From Sinonovacula constricta (lineage: Eukaryota > Mollusca > Bivalvia > Cardiida > Solecurtidae): a stretch of DNA of 64,000 nucleotides. Shown piece by piece: positions 11,901-22,928 of the stretch (the stretch's first letter is position 1; each line of letters opens with the position of its first letter). Under the pieces are notes generated by a model, which was given only the letters and a program-made list of their open reading frames with translations, was not told the DNA's origin and did no database searches. The translations under genes were made by a program, and so were the position numbers. The stretch covers positions 13,984,046-14,048,045 of the forward strand of contig CM017567.1 of the NCBI GenBank assembly GCA_007844125.1. The letters run 5' to 3'.

Positions 11901-13518
11901 TGCAGACTCCACCCATTGTTGTCTTTTCTTGCTTCTTATGAAGCTGCAGGCAATTTCAGCCGAAGCATGGGTAGAAATTGTCACAGGTCAAAATGACACC
12001 AGCCGCTTTATTGATGTGCATCAGTTAGGGGTATTTCAGAATTTTTGTGTGTCAAAACCCAGGAGCTCGAGTGAACCGAATGCCCTGTGTCCCCTTAGCC
12101 CCGGGCGTTAGGAAGGAAGCCACTACTATTAACTTTAAAATCTTTGGTTTGACCCGGTCAGGATTTGAACCTGCGACCTCCTGATCTGCAAGCCAACGCT
12201 CTACCAATGACTTTTTTCCCAACAGTCATTGTTGGGGATACTATTGCTGATCAGGTGACATAATAAGAAACTTTTTGAGAAATTGTTTATCGGGTGGGAG
12301 ACATTATTATATAATATATTGTGAAAGGAAATTAAATATTGATGTGTTATCTTTATCTGATATTTTTATGATAAAAAATAAAATAAAAACCAGGACATTC
12401 CTGAAAATTTCCTTGGTGATGAGGAAAATGAAATCATGACGTCAATACACATATTTTTTTCTGAAAGCAGAATATCTTAATGGTATTTGATGAGCAAATT
12501 TTACAAGCCAAGTCTTACATAGGTACTGTAAAATTATGTGCTGGGCTTGCTCCATTTTACACTTGGCTTTGATTGGCCTGCTGCAATGGTAGTGTTATTT
12601 ATCACTCATGACTGTCATCTAATCATTTCTGGCCTTTGGTGTGTGCACCACTGATAACAGTCAACAACATGAAAAGGCATCGGGGCAGAAATCAAAGCAT
12701 GTCGTGGTTATAACAGCATGTTGCAAAATGTTGTTAATCACGATTTGGAGAACACTGTATAACTGAAGATCAAGGGGTGTGGTTCAAAGAGTGTAGCAGT
12801 TTTTCTTGTAGTCTGCTCAATATCTAAGATGGTAGAGCGGCTTGCTATTGTCAGGGAACTCTTTGGTTTGAATCCCAGTGGAAGCTCAATTTTTCCACTT
12901 CTCTTATACTGGTCAGCCCTATAACTGGTGACCTAATCTTGTTTTACACTTGTCAGCAAACTAAATTTATTTTTGTACATAGTCATAGCAATAATAATCA
13001 GCAACAATATTTGAATTCATATACAACAAAAGTGTCTTGGGGCTGTTTTGAATCTTTTCCCCAATTAGAATGTTGCTAAACAATTAAAAATCTAGAAAAA
13101 GACATCTTCAGCTTTGTGTTAAAAGTGAAACAGGAATGAAAACAATGAGTAAACTGAGCAGCAAAAGCATGATTAAAGCTTTTGGGAAAACTTTTCTATG
13201 TATTTTTATATACTAAATTTCGCAAAAATAATAGAAAAAGACTACCAATTGCGTAGATGTTGACGAAACGATAAAGATGTGTAAATAAGAAATTGCACCC
13301 ACGCGGATCAACAAGACTTACCCCACCCGATTGGAGGTAAACGGTACACCAGTATGCAGGGTTTAATAAATGCCACAAAAGAAGGAATGCTATAAAACTT
13401 TTAAAAATTCAAAACAATTTAAGCCAAAATCAAGGAAAATCAACAGTAGCATTAATATTAAAGAAGCTCTGCTTACTTTCAGTTTGGACAATTCTTCGGG
13501 ATTTGTTAATTCCGCCAT
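2937..13518 (-). CDS. SARNP: SARNP (CIP29/Tho1) homologue, SAP-domain mRNA-export factor
   Basis: Nine coding exons on the minus strand: 13477-13518, 9698-9800, 7931-7972, 7273-7322, 6685-6719, 5911-6031, 4513-4583, 3696-3750 and 2937-3134. All have GT-AG borders and their phases join to a 238-residue product (human SARNP is 210). The start ATG (13516-13518) has A at -3 and G at +4. Exon 2 encodes the SAP domain (VAELKKALKDRGLPVTGSKS). Exons 7-9 carry four RFG motifs: KKRAERFGV, TRAERFGLP, KKRAERFGQ and KKRKDRFGD. These correspond to the C-terminal motifs by which SARNP/Tho1 contacts the helicase DDX39B/UAP56. The middle is low-complexity, rich in K, E, P, S and T. In other animals the protein is nuclear, binds nucleic acid through SAP and works with the TREX mRNA-export complex. 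The last codons read GAG-GTA-TTT-TAA, so either the protein ends there or GAG/gtattt is a donor to an exon I did not find. No TATA box is seen upstream. Confidence 0.93.
4727..5649. mobile_element. Non-autonomous TA-target DNA transposon (MITE), 923 bp
   Basis: The left end CCGTATTCACTCATGTAAT and the reverse complement of the right end, TCGTATTCACTTGTGTAAT, form terminal inverted repeats. The element is flanked by TA on both sides (4725-4726 and 5650-5651), as expected for Tc1/mariner/pogo-type elements. No transposase is encoded. It lies in an intron of the SARNP gene, between the coding exons at 4513-4583 and 5911-6031. Confidence 0.85.
8405..8530 (+). mobile_element. tRNA-derived SINE
   Basis: A tRNA-like head contains an A box (tagctcaattgg, near 8417-8428) and a B box (gggttcaaaacc, near 8460-8471). 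It is followed by a tail, gcccctgtgctataatgat, ending near gcaaaaatgcc. The same tail recurs inverted at about 10607-10663. This shared tail on two different heads marks a SINE family rather than a functional tRNA gene. Confidence 0.8.
8824..8850 (-). other. SARNP: Candidate 27-nt cassette exon of SARNP
   Basis: On the minus strand a 27-nt segment is bounded by an AG acceptor (ttgaaacag) and a strong donor (gtaagt, 8818-8823). It lies between coding exons 2 and 3, whose junction is in phase 1. Inclusion keeps the frame, contains no stop, and adds nine residues (DDSFFSAMI) while changing the following junction residue from V to L. The pyrimidine tract is short and about 15-20 bases upstream. 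This could be an alternatively used microexon or a chance match. Confidence 0.5.
10600..10740 (-). mobile_element. SINE copy, inverted, sharing the 8.4 kb tail
   Basis: Read on the minus strand, it has a B-box-like ggttcagtccc followed by the tail tgcccctgtgctataacgat, nearly identical to that of the SINE at 8405-8530. Upstream (10698-10710) it carries gtgtcagtataatg, also found in the SINE near 51.32 kb. The element looks 5' truncated or mosaic. Confidence 0.7.
12040..12215 (-). mobile_element. tRNA-derived SINE, minus strand
   Basis: Read on the minus strand, the A-box region ttggtagagcgttggcttgc and the B box ggttcaaatcc are correctly spaced, followed by a tail with tagtagtggcttccttcctaa. 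The same head-tail order recurs at 51335-51490, so the two are copies of one family. Confidence 0.8.
12805..12910 (+). mobile_element. Possible tRNA-like SINE fragment
   Basis: An A-box-like atggtagagcggc and a B-box-like ggtttgaatcc lie about 35 bases apart on the plus strand, similar in layout to the other SINEs here. No tail shared with the other copies was recognised, so the family assignment is open. Confidence 0.5.
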
Positions 13519-14340
13519 TTTGTTTGTAGGTTAATGGTGTTTCAAGAATTAGTAGTGAAACGAATATTTAAATAAAATTCGGCAAATTATTTACCGGATA
13601 TAGCACCTTGTCGTTTCACTTTATGAGACATAAAATGCACACTTGCAAAGATAATAATAAGAAATATAAGTATAAAAAATACAATTTAAATATTTGCTGT
13701 TTTTTCACATATTTTACATAGAGGACACAATCCTTACAATCCCAGCAGGCTTACAATTTTGTTCATTTTTTTTTCAGACTACATTTTTTAAATTGAGTTG
13801 ACTGTTGCTGAATTTAGATTCGCGATCAGCCTTTGTAGTCTCAAATGAAATATCTGTCGTCCTAGGGGCAAAGGGTTTTGCCAAAATTAAAAATTTCCAC
13901 GGAAACTCCTTAGTTTTGTATTCGTGTGGTAAAATCTAAATGATAGGAAACATTTTGATTTTTGATTATGACACTATAAAAGGGTGTTAAAAACAACAAA
14001 AGAGGCATAATAATTACCATAACAAGAAAGACCTAAGATGTGAAACATCCAATGCGCCGTAGAGAGCATGCGCTTGAAACAAGTACATGACTGCCACGGG
14101 AACTGAACACTCTCTTTAAGTGTTACACTGTCGATTACTTACATAAACATTTTACAGTAACGAATCATACAGCCAAAACAGATAAAAATGACCAATTCCA
14201 GGTGTAAAGTTGTCCCGCGATATTTATGTCAAAACAATAAATTTATATCATTATTTTTTGATAATATTGATCTATCTAGGAACAAAATATGAAATCAAAT
14301 GAGCTACGTTTGTAGAGTAGTTTTTTTTATCTATTTGAAG
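13519..14340. other. SARNP 5' flank
   Basis: Sequence upstream of the SARNP start codon. It should hold the 5' untranslated region and promoter, but I see no TATA box and no divergent gene on the plus strand. The rest is AT-rich without recognisable features. Confidence 0.4.
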
Positions 14341-14362
14341 AAGGGTACTAATTTACACAAAT

Positions 14363-17300
14363 GGATTACGTTACTTATACACTGTACATTTTTATGACAT
14401 ATATATTAGCATTACAGGTAAGTAAATATACAAATAAATGTTGTTGTTTTTTTATTCAACATTAAAACATTTTAAACACAAGCATAACAAATGAACAAAC
14501 AACCGGGTTCCAAGCATAACTGGAATAAAACACGAGCACGTTTCAGAATTTCCTTAAAGTATTAAACACAAATTTGTGAAGTGTTTGCCAAAAGCAATTC
14601 TTATAAACTGTACAGTATTTATTTAGTTAAATACTGTTTTAGGCAACAAAAAGGTGTTATGAAGCAGTATACTTCGCTAGATTCATCAAGCTTTGATTAA
14701 TATAAGACATTGGTGCTCATTTCTAAACAAAGTCTGCAGTGATGTAATTCACTTAAACAACATTTCTTAACGCGCTTCCTAACGCCAAAAAACAATGATA
14801 TTCTTAACATGAACTCAATAAAAATCAATTATGATCATTTAAGTATATATTTAAAGATCATATTTAATGGAATTAACCAGAAAATGAGACAATACTCAAC
14901 CGTTCTTAATAAAAATCATAAAACAATGACTTTCTAACAAAAATATTAATATGCGATCACAAAATCACATCTACAAGATACTGAATATTTAGTTTTAGGT
15001 ACTTAATCAAATAATTCTACAATTGTAGTTCATACAATGTAACATTTGTTTGTCAATATCGACATATATGGACAAAAGTATCCACGGCAATATGGTAACG
15101 TAATTCACATTTTTCATTTTTCAACATATGCGCTACAATGCAGTCCACCGCACACGTAAAGCCTCACAGCTAAGTTAACACTCACTTTCTACTGTCAAAC
15201 TCATTGATGACTTGATTTATTTCTTCATCATTCACTCTGAATATCCCACGTGTCCCGAACGGAATAGGCTCGCTTACCGAATTCTATCCTCCTTTGCCGG
15301 CCATTTAAACGTATATGATCCTTTGCCTTTTCCGTGGGCCATAAACGATATGTGATAGTTTAAACTGTCATCATCAGGGTCATTTTCAATAACTTTTCCT
15401 ATATACCAATAGTCATTATAGGTTGAAGCAACGAAGCTATTTTCAGCAAACTGGAAGTCAATGCTTTTCTCATTGTTACCACCGTCCTCAATTACCTCAC
15501 ATTCCGTAACAATTTCGCTGTCATCCGTATTTATTTCACATTCTTTTTCACTTTGATCGACTTTTGTTTCTTTCTCAGCTGCTGTCATCACGTGTCTTGA
15601 CCGACCATCACATCTTACTTTGAATTCCCCATCTACGAAACATTTGTCACAAATGCATGACGTGTTTCGCACAGCCACGTCGCCCGGTCTAAGTCGCACA
15701 TCACTGTGTATCTCCATTGTACCTTTAATTGGCTTTACGTTCAAAGTCGCCAATTCAGCTTGCGCAGAATCACAATCTTCCTTTGGTACAAAGAAGTTCT
15801 TGGTTTGGCTATTTTGTAGAGAATCGCACCAATGGAAGTAGTCTTCAGCCGATTGACGTTTTACTGCTAAATCGGCCAGACGTTTTAACGTACCACCGAC
15901 GCCGTCACATGCTCCTTTACCGTGGCCGGCTTCCCAATATTGCCATGATGCATTCATGTTAAAATGCTTATCGTGTATTGCGACCAAGTCCATCATGCTT
16001 TTATTTCTATATTGTGATGTGGGTGAGTCTGTGATATAATGTATGCACACTATGTCTGGTCTGGTAGCTTTGACCTCGGTCGTAATTTTCTTCATAAAAG
16101 CATACATTGTTGCGGAATTATGTGCTAATGTGTCCGAAACGTATATGAATAAAGAATGTTAAAGTTCACCTTCAGGACTTTTTTTGTAGATGACCACAGG
16201 GTGAAGAGTGACTGAACATTTGTCAAAGTATGCAGTTTGGATCTCATCTGCGTGGCCACAAGAATAATTGTCCGTAAAGTCCATTTGACACAAAGCATGG
16301 GTAATGGGCAATCTTTCTTTCAATTGCTTTATTTCCCTATACTGAATTTTAACTCGTTCTGTGTGCTTTCTAAAATTTGCCAAGTCATCTTTGAATTGCG
16401 TTACAAATTCATGTTTTGCTATTTTAACATTTTCAATCATCATGCGCTTTGTCTTCTGCCACTTATGTTCTACTTCCTTTCGTTTCCATTGCGAATATTT
16501 TATTGTCTAATAACCCAGACGTCGTGACGCCAGCCAACTTGAGACCTTTCACCTTTAAAGCTACATTCTGATGCTTCTGACAAAAGCATGTTCTCCGTGC
16601 ACTGTACTGCACAAATTTGACATATTCTGGGCGATAACTACTAAATGCTGTTAAACCAATGTTCATGTTTGGGTTTTCTGCCTTAAATTTGATGTGAAGA
16701 CTGTGCAAATAATCATTTAATATCCGTGTCTGTGCTGTGCCAATTTTTGTCTTCATGTTGTCACGCTTTCCTGGACGACATGTTCTGTTGTCATCACGTT
16801 CTAAGAATTGTTTTACAGTGTCCGCTCGCTGCTTATATCTCATGGCCATTCTAGGTTGCTGCGTTAGTTTACATCTCTCTGTAATGCACACTTTACCTGT
16901 TTTCACACCAAACTCACTACTTGATTTTGATGTAATTCTGTAACGTTTTACTATCTGTCCACTGACTATTTGTAAAGCTGTTCGTTGTTGCGCTCTTCCG
17001 CGTTCTGGTGTTAGCTTTCTTTTCACTTTGTCAACAAGTCTGTTATGAAATATCAGTTGCTTAACGAGCTTTGGGTGCTTTTTTGGTTTGAGTCCTTCAT
17101 ATCTCAATATCTTTAATGAATTGCTTTTCGGTTTCAAATAATTCTCAGACAACTTTCTTTTTCTGATTTCTGAAGCTTTCTTGTCATTTGTTGATCCTGA
17201 TTGGCTTAACAATTTTTGCGATATTTGTCATTTATTTTATGAGTGGTTTAACCCGTTCACTGAGTTTTTAAGCTTCTGTTCAGTTTTTCGGGATCTCTTT

Positions 17301-18510
17301 TGTTGTTTCCATTGTTTTCGCTTTTTTTTTCTGAAATTTCATGTGCACCAACATCTTTGATTTAGTTGGCACCTATAGCGTGCTTGTTGCGTATGATGTT
17401 GAAGGGATACAACGTGTTGTTGAGTCACACGGCCCTTCATTTTGTTCTATGACAACATCATTGGATGGTGGATTTTCACTTACTGTTTCTTTTCTATTTT
17501 CAAAGGCATTTCTGCTCTCTCTTATACTTTGTCGTTTTTTTGTCATACACCTTCGGACACGTTTACGCTTTATTTTAAGTTTTTGAGAACTAAGCTCAGT
17601 TGTGGGATTGTAATACTTTTTATTTATTTTATAAAAATATAAAAAAAATAAACAAATAATACTTTTTGACAATTTCTGTCTCTTTATTTAAGTATGAACG
17701 ACCTTCTTGGGACTTTTTCCGCTCTCGGGAGGCTTTCTGAATGTCTGCTCTTGTTTTCCTCATCGTTCTAAAACAGACAATAAAAATTGTGAATTACGTT
17801 ACTAAGCTGTGAATTACGTTACCATTTTGAATAGGCAAAAACAAAGTTAATTTGTCTTATGAACACAAAAAGACACAACTATATAAGATATAATGCAGAT
17901 ATCGTTATTTAACATACAGACAGAATACATTAATGCTATTTTAAAAGATATTTGGATTTTTTAAAACTTTACAGTACACACCAGGATAAACATTGAAAAT
18001 AAACACATGTAAACAAATTTTCCCGCCGCAAAAACTTTTGAAGATAGACACCGTGAGGAGAATTCGGTGAACAGGCTTCGAATTCATCAATAAATTGGTC
18101 CAAGGATTCTTTTTTCGAAATATCTTGAAAAATGCGGTATCGTAATTCACGGTTACGTAATTAACAATCTTGCCTTTTTATTCAGACAGCAAAACTATGC
18201 TTATAATATGTGTTTGTTCTGAAGGAAATAATGAAAGGAATTATTGTCGGAATGTTGTGGGCAGTAATGATTTCTGGTAAGGCTTTAAGGTAAACGCCTA
18301 CATAGGGGGTAACGTAATTCACAAAAAGTTACATTTTTCGATGTATTTGATAAAATGTTTAAAAAAATATTATTTTTTTGGCAAGTCGCTTGACTTTTAA
18401 CCTTTTTTTATTGTCTATACTTTAAAAAGTTTTACATATGAGTTAACATACACTTATTTTCGTACATTTTATATTCTTTATTGCTAGCTAAAAACTGTAA
18501 GGTAATTCAC
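14363..18510. repeat. Cluster of GTAACGTAATTCAC motifs around the transposase relic
   Basis: The 14-mer GTAACGTAATTCAC occurs on the plus strand at 15095-15108 and 18309-18322, and inverted at 17789-17802 and 17809-17822. Partial copies are at 14363-14374 (inverted), 14744-14752, 18141-18150, 18152-18165 and 18499-18510. They lie outside the transposase-like reading frames on both sides. Multiple short subterminal motifs are typical transposase-binding sites in several DNA transposon superfamilies, so I infer element ends near 14.3 and 18.5 kb. I could not identify terminal inverted repeats. Confidence 0.6.
15182..17546 (-). pseudogene. Decayed DNA-transposase-like gene
   Basis: Conceptual translation on the minus strand gives one long protein broken by several lesions. 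Its pieces are 17212-16463, about 16500-16159, 16158-15274 and 15279-15182. There are two in-frame stops near 17230-17245, a frameshift near 16500, an in-frame TAA at 16159-16161 and a frameshift near 15276. The N-terminal part is very basic with cysteine and histidine (RRTCFCQKHQNV). The middle has conserved-looking blocks ALCQMDFTDNYSC, YITDSPTSQYRNKS and YWEAGHGKGACDGVGG. Their acidic residues could be a D-D-E triad of an RNase H-like transposase; this is inference. The C-terminus (YWYIGKV ... WPAKEDRIR) resembles a small SH3/Tudor-like tail. I recall similar uncharacterised proteins as widespread in invertebrate and fish genomes but cannot name the superfamily. The damage indicates a non-functional copy. 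Confidence 0.75.
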
Positions 18511-18973
18511 ACCATTTCAAGGGACATGAGTTTTACGACCATTAAATATTGTCTGGTCTTTACCATCAGTTCAAAAACCTTTTGTTAGTTAAGTTTAAAG
18601 TGTCATTAATCATAACAAAAGTGGTTTCTGTGTCACTAAAAGCCACTTTGTTTGCCCTACGACGTTGTTATCTAGCTACCCTTGCCTACAGACACGGATT
18701 TTCACTACATTTGGTCTTAAATATCAAGTTCTAAAGCTTATACACTCCATAATAGCTAAATGAGGATATATTTTTTTATTCGAATATCATAAAGTCATCA
18801 TAAAATGTTGCTTAAGAGCAAATAAGGTATTTTATCTATGACAATTAGCCTAAAAAAGACTATGGACACCAAAAATTAAAGAATGTGTCACTTTTATCTG
18901 TTTGGGCTGATAACTCGGGTGGGAAGAAGAGTTTTTGCTATTTGTTTGTTTTCCTTGTTCTCTACTTCACCTG

Positions 18974-19100
18974 TACAGGCCCGTATCCAGAACTTTTCAG
19001 CTGAGGTTGGGGTGGGGGTGGGGGGGGGGGGGGATGCGAAGACTGACTTTGACACATACGTTCGGGCAAGGGGGGGGGGGGGTCTGGAAAAAATGCTAAT
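18974..19100 (+). mobile_element. Repeat fragment with poly-G tracts
   Basis: A segment beginning ggcccgtatccagaac is followed by two long G tracts, at about 19008-19034 (interrupted by T) and 19070-19082. Starts of this kind with adjacent G runs are common in dispersed repeats of marine invertebrates, from general recollection. No ends or target duplication were resolved. Confidence 0.35.
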
Positions 19101-20292
19101 CGTTTTTTAATGGTTTTATTAAACTGACACTGAAGGTCTGAAAATGCGAAGCCATAAACCCTTAGCCACTCGTCTTATAAAAATGCCAAAATTTCCATTG
19201 GAGCCTTCAAAAAATTGTGTGACAAACAAAACAGTACTGATTTGCTGAGAAGGCTTTATTATATGTTGGACCAGACGAAATATACAACTATGAATAAATA
19301 ATATTGAACAAGCATATTTTAACTAAGCATTTTCAAAAAAAAATCTTTAATCATTACAATGGATTTTGGCTTATCAACCAAGCAAGCGTTTGTGAACACA
19401 TCATCAAATTACCGTCGTGTCCCAGTACAGTATTTGCAAAGGAAAACTACGATAAATATTTACAAAGATGAAAAGAATCCCAATTCATATATACATATAT
19501 ACTTTATACTTTGGGCAACACAAAAGAGCGAATACTACACACACGTCGGATGTTACACACTAGCCAGATGACCTCTGGGGTCTTGCTTGCAGCAGGGACC
19601 CGAGTGGCCTTAACTACTTCTCGAGCGGATGACAGTCAGAAGGCCGAAGATACCCGTATAATCTTTACACGGTCTACAAAATTTGTGCGCTTTGGCCATT
19701 TTTGAAAAAATATAGTCGAGAAAATGTGTATGATCGGGCCAGGTGGGGGTGGTTTGGTGAATGCCCTCACGCACCCCCACCCCCAAGAAATCAATTACTA
19801 TTGAAGTTTTTATTTATTTAGAAATAGAAATGAGTGTAAACAAACAATTATTTATTTTTATCTATTTTGATCTTTTTCTGGTAACTTTGTTCATAACTTT
19901 CTTATACTGTGGTGATCGCATGACCAAATTTAATTATCGTGGAGACTATTTTGTTTATGTCGTAAAATTGTTGTTTAGGGTTCGGGTGTGTGGTGTTTGT
20001 TAGTGGGGTGTGGGGTGTGTGTGTGTGGGGGGGGGGGTACCGTACATCTTTGCTGATTGACAGTTATTGAAACTGTATTAGTTGTTTCTTTTATCCTTTT
20101 GTGCCAGCGGGTGGGGTGTGTGGTGCACAGGTGCACAGTATAACACATTTTTAGACAAGACAGTACACGTCTATGGACCATAATTTACGTCAAAAATGAT
20201 CACCTGTATATAGATGTAAATGATTTTTGGAGTTTTTTAAATATCTTTTTATAGGAACAAATGTATTAAAATATCGAAAATTTTAATTTAAC
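19101..20292. other. Intergenic, low-complexity
   Basis: No gene recognised. It contains C-rich (19775-19792) and GT/G-rich stretches (about 19980-20040) and AT-rich DNA. Open frames here are short and lack homology or splice context. Confidence 0.4.
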
Positions 20293-20463
20293 TCAGTCTA
20301 AATGCAAACTGTTGTCCGTATCAAGAACATTCAAACCGATGGTATGAGCAAAACATTCCGCAGTGTCTCTATATGCTTGCTTATCTTCGCTGAGTATATT
20401 TTCAAGGTTGACAAGTGAGGTTAAAAGCAAGGACAGTCCACAGTTTTTGTTCTTAAGAGACAT
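20293..20463 (-). other. Short open frame, possible gene fragment
   Basis: A 56-residue frame on the minus strand, starting MSLKNKNCGLSLLLTSLVNL and ending NSLHLD before a TGA, has a more protein-like composition than its AT-rich surroundings. I do not recognise the family. No acceptor or partner exon was identified, so it may be a retro- or transposon-derived fragment, or chance. Confidence 0.25.
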
Positions 20464-22841
20464 GGCCACAGATTGTTGTCTGGACACCACACGATCCACA
20501 CTTGGACATTTATTTAAATGACCGTCGAACGGTTTTGTTAACCTTTATGCATATGGTGAGCAATTAAATTACCGCATAGCTAACTATCTAGATATTTAGT
20601 TTCTCAGTGACGTATACACAGAAAGTATAATTAAAACATGCGCCGGTCGACATCAGGCACGTAGCTGCCTGTAGGCAGAATACGCAGTTGCTTACACATT
20701 GTCGCCAAGGAATGAACGCATAAAAGATTATATTTGCAATAAAAACCTTACCCTATTAGTTATTGCTTATATTTCAAATCACAACTTACCAGAGAAAAAT
20801 TAACAGAATTGCAACTTTCTGTTCGTTTTTTCTTTACCTTTTTAATTTTCATGATTCGTTAGCTATACTTTTGTTAATGCATTTAATTGACAGACAAAAC
20901 ATGTACCTTTATTGTTATAATAACATTTTGTTTGTCAACATTAAACTGGCACCCATGCATATTCTCATGTTTCCTTAAACGGCTAGCAAAGAACCCGTAT
21001 AACCCCGCGATATCCACGAGTTTGTTTAAGCAAGACGAACAATCCCGGAGACTAGACGGTTTCGTAGTTGAAAAGTTATTAGTGCAATCTCAATGCTGCC
21101 ACTTTTTTTATACTAGTCGCTCCGTTATAGGCACTGGCATTATAGTTAGGTCATGGGGCAACCTGACATAAATCCGAGACAGTGACTAAATTATGTTTGG
21201 TTTTCCTGTTGCTGTATATCAATTTAACTTATTCCACATGAATCATTTGTCTGTTGCGATTTCTCAAAATGGCTTTAATGCAATCTTTGTTTTCTCTATG
21301 CTATCATGGCATTTTGCTTGAAAACACGGTTATAAAACTTACGTCTGCATAAAACAATTGATTTCTTTTCTTGTACAAATAAAAGGCGTGGATCAAATTG
21401 TACATAAATGGTCATAACCAGAAAACTGTGTTTGAATAGCTTCTTAATTTTTTAAAAAAGAAACATGCCATGATTCAGTACAATTATTTGTTTAATATTT
21501 AAACGTTTTGTAACATAAAAATTTACCTAAAATCAAATTTAAATTTTTATATCGAATCCATCCCAGAAGCCAGCAGGTACAACCTTGAAACACAAAATCA
21601 CGGAGGAGCATGCTTCTGGAGCTCACCCTATCACCGCCCAGTGACCATGCGTACACTTCATGTCATATACATACCGTATCTAAGATAAAAAAACATCGCC
21701 AAGTTTTGATAAACCCGACCAAAAGGCAACCTCGTCAATCGAAGGACAGCATGTTTGCAAATAATGTAGTGGTCGGAAGTAATATAGCCATTATCAGTGT
21801 GGTTTAACACAGCCTTGGTTTTTAAAACAAAATATAACATGCAAATTTCACAACCTGTGACTAAGTCGATTAAATAAAAAGATGACGAAAATTTCGAAAT
21901 AACAACATTAATTTAAGTATTACTGTTTTGTTTACCCCAACACCACATTCCAATAATTGTTCATTTTCTTTTGATGAATGTGCCCTATGTTTGCCAGATT
22001 TAATTCAGATTTATAATAGATCGCATTTAAAGGTGCTCTTGGTGAGTTGGTCTAGTTGTTTTTTGTTTTACTTTTTGCATTAAAAAGAAACATTGATGTA
22101 ACATAGTCTATATTGACACATTTTTTTTCACACAAAGCATTAATGTAAATAACATATATGCGGTTTTAAGCATTGTTTAATCTTTCGAAGCTCCACCTTG
22201 CAAGTACTCTGGAAAAATGATAGTTGGTTGAAGGTCGTGAGGTTGACTGGATATTTTATCCACGCAAATACACAAATGTAGCCTAAAACACAATACATTG
22301 CAAGTCATGAAGTATACTAATAATCATGTTTTACTATTCTTTATGCACGTGTAATAAGGCTGTGTAAGCATCTTTCCACATTTCATTTAATTTTAGCTAT
22401 TAATTTCCCTTCCGGATATGATTTTTAACTCCGAAACACCAACGAATTCATAGCAATAAGCTAGTAAAATGTAAATATTTTCATTTACTTGTACACTTTA
22501 AAATCGTGTTATTTATTAACAAGCTCAACTACTTGTAGTCAGTAAAGGCAGGAAAGCAGAAATACAATAGACCGACTTTGATGCAAATGCTTCTTTAACA
22601 CTTGTAAATAAAGGGATTGCCGTGGACATCCTTTTTCCTCGGCATTTTACATTTGCAACGAGTGCAAAAGACTCTTGCAGGATCTGAAAGTGCTGACACG
22701 AACGTTTTTACTTGGATTGCAAGCTATCTAAAGATTAGGATTAAGAATTCAGAACAAAATTCGGAACATGGTATCTTTATATAGATCAGCAGTATCTTGT
22801 CAGCGGTCAAAATATAGAACACTGGATACCGAGCGAATGAA
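20464..22841. other. Intergenic upstream of the lectin gene
   Basis: AT-rich DNA with no recognised exon, RNA gene or element ends. Distal regulatory sequence for the lectin gene could lie here, but nothing specific can be named. Confidence 0.4.
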
Positions 22842-22849
22842 TATAAAAG
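22842..22849 (+). promoter_or_regulatory. TATA box of the lectin gene
   Basis: TATAAAAG lies 80 bases upstream of the lectin ATG at 22929. Transcription would be expected to start about 25-30 bases downstream, giving a 5' leader of roughly 50-60 bases. A TATA promoter fits an inducible or tissue-restricted secreted effector. Confidence 0.7.
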
Positions 22850-22928
22850 CCCGCTCGTGCAATGCCTGTCCAACAACTTCACCAGCGCAAGAAAAATAGT
22901 TCCAAAACCGAAGCGGGAAAGATAAAGG

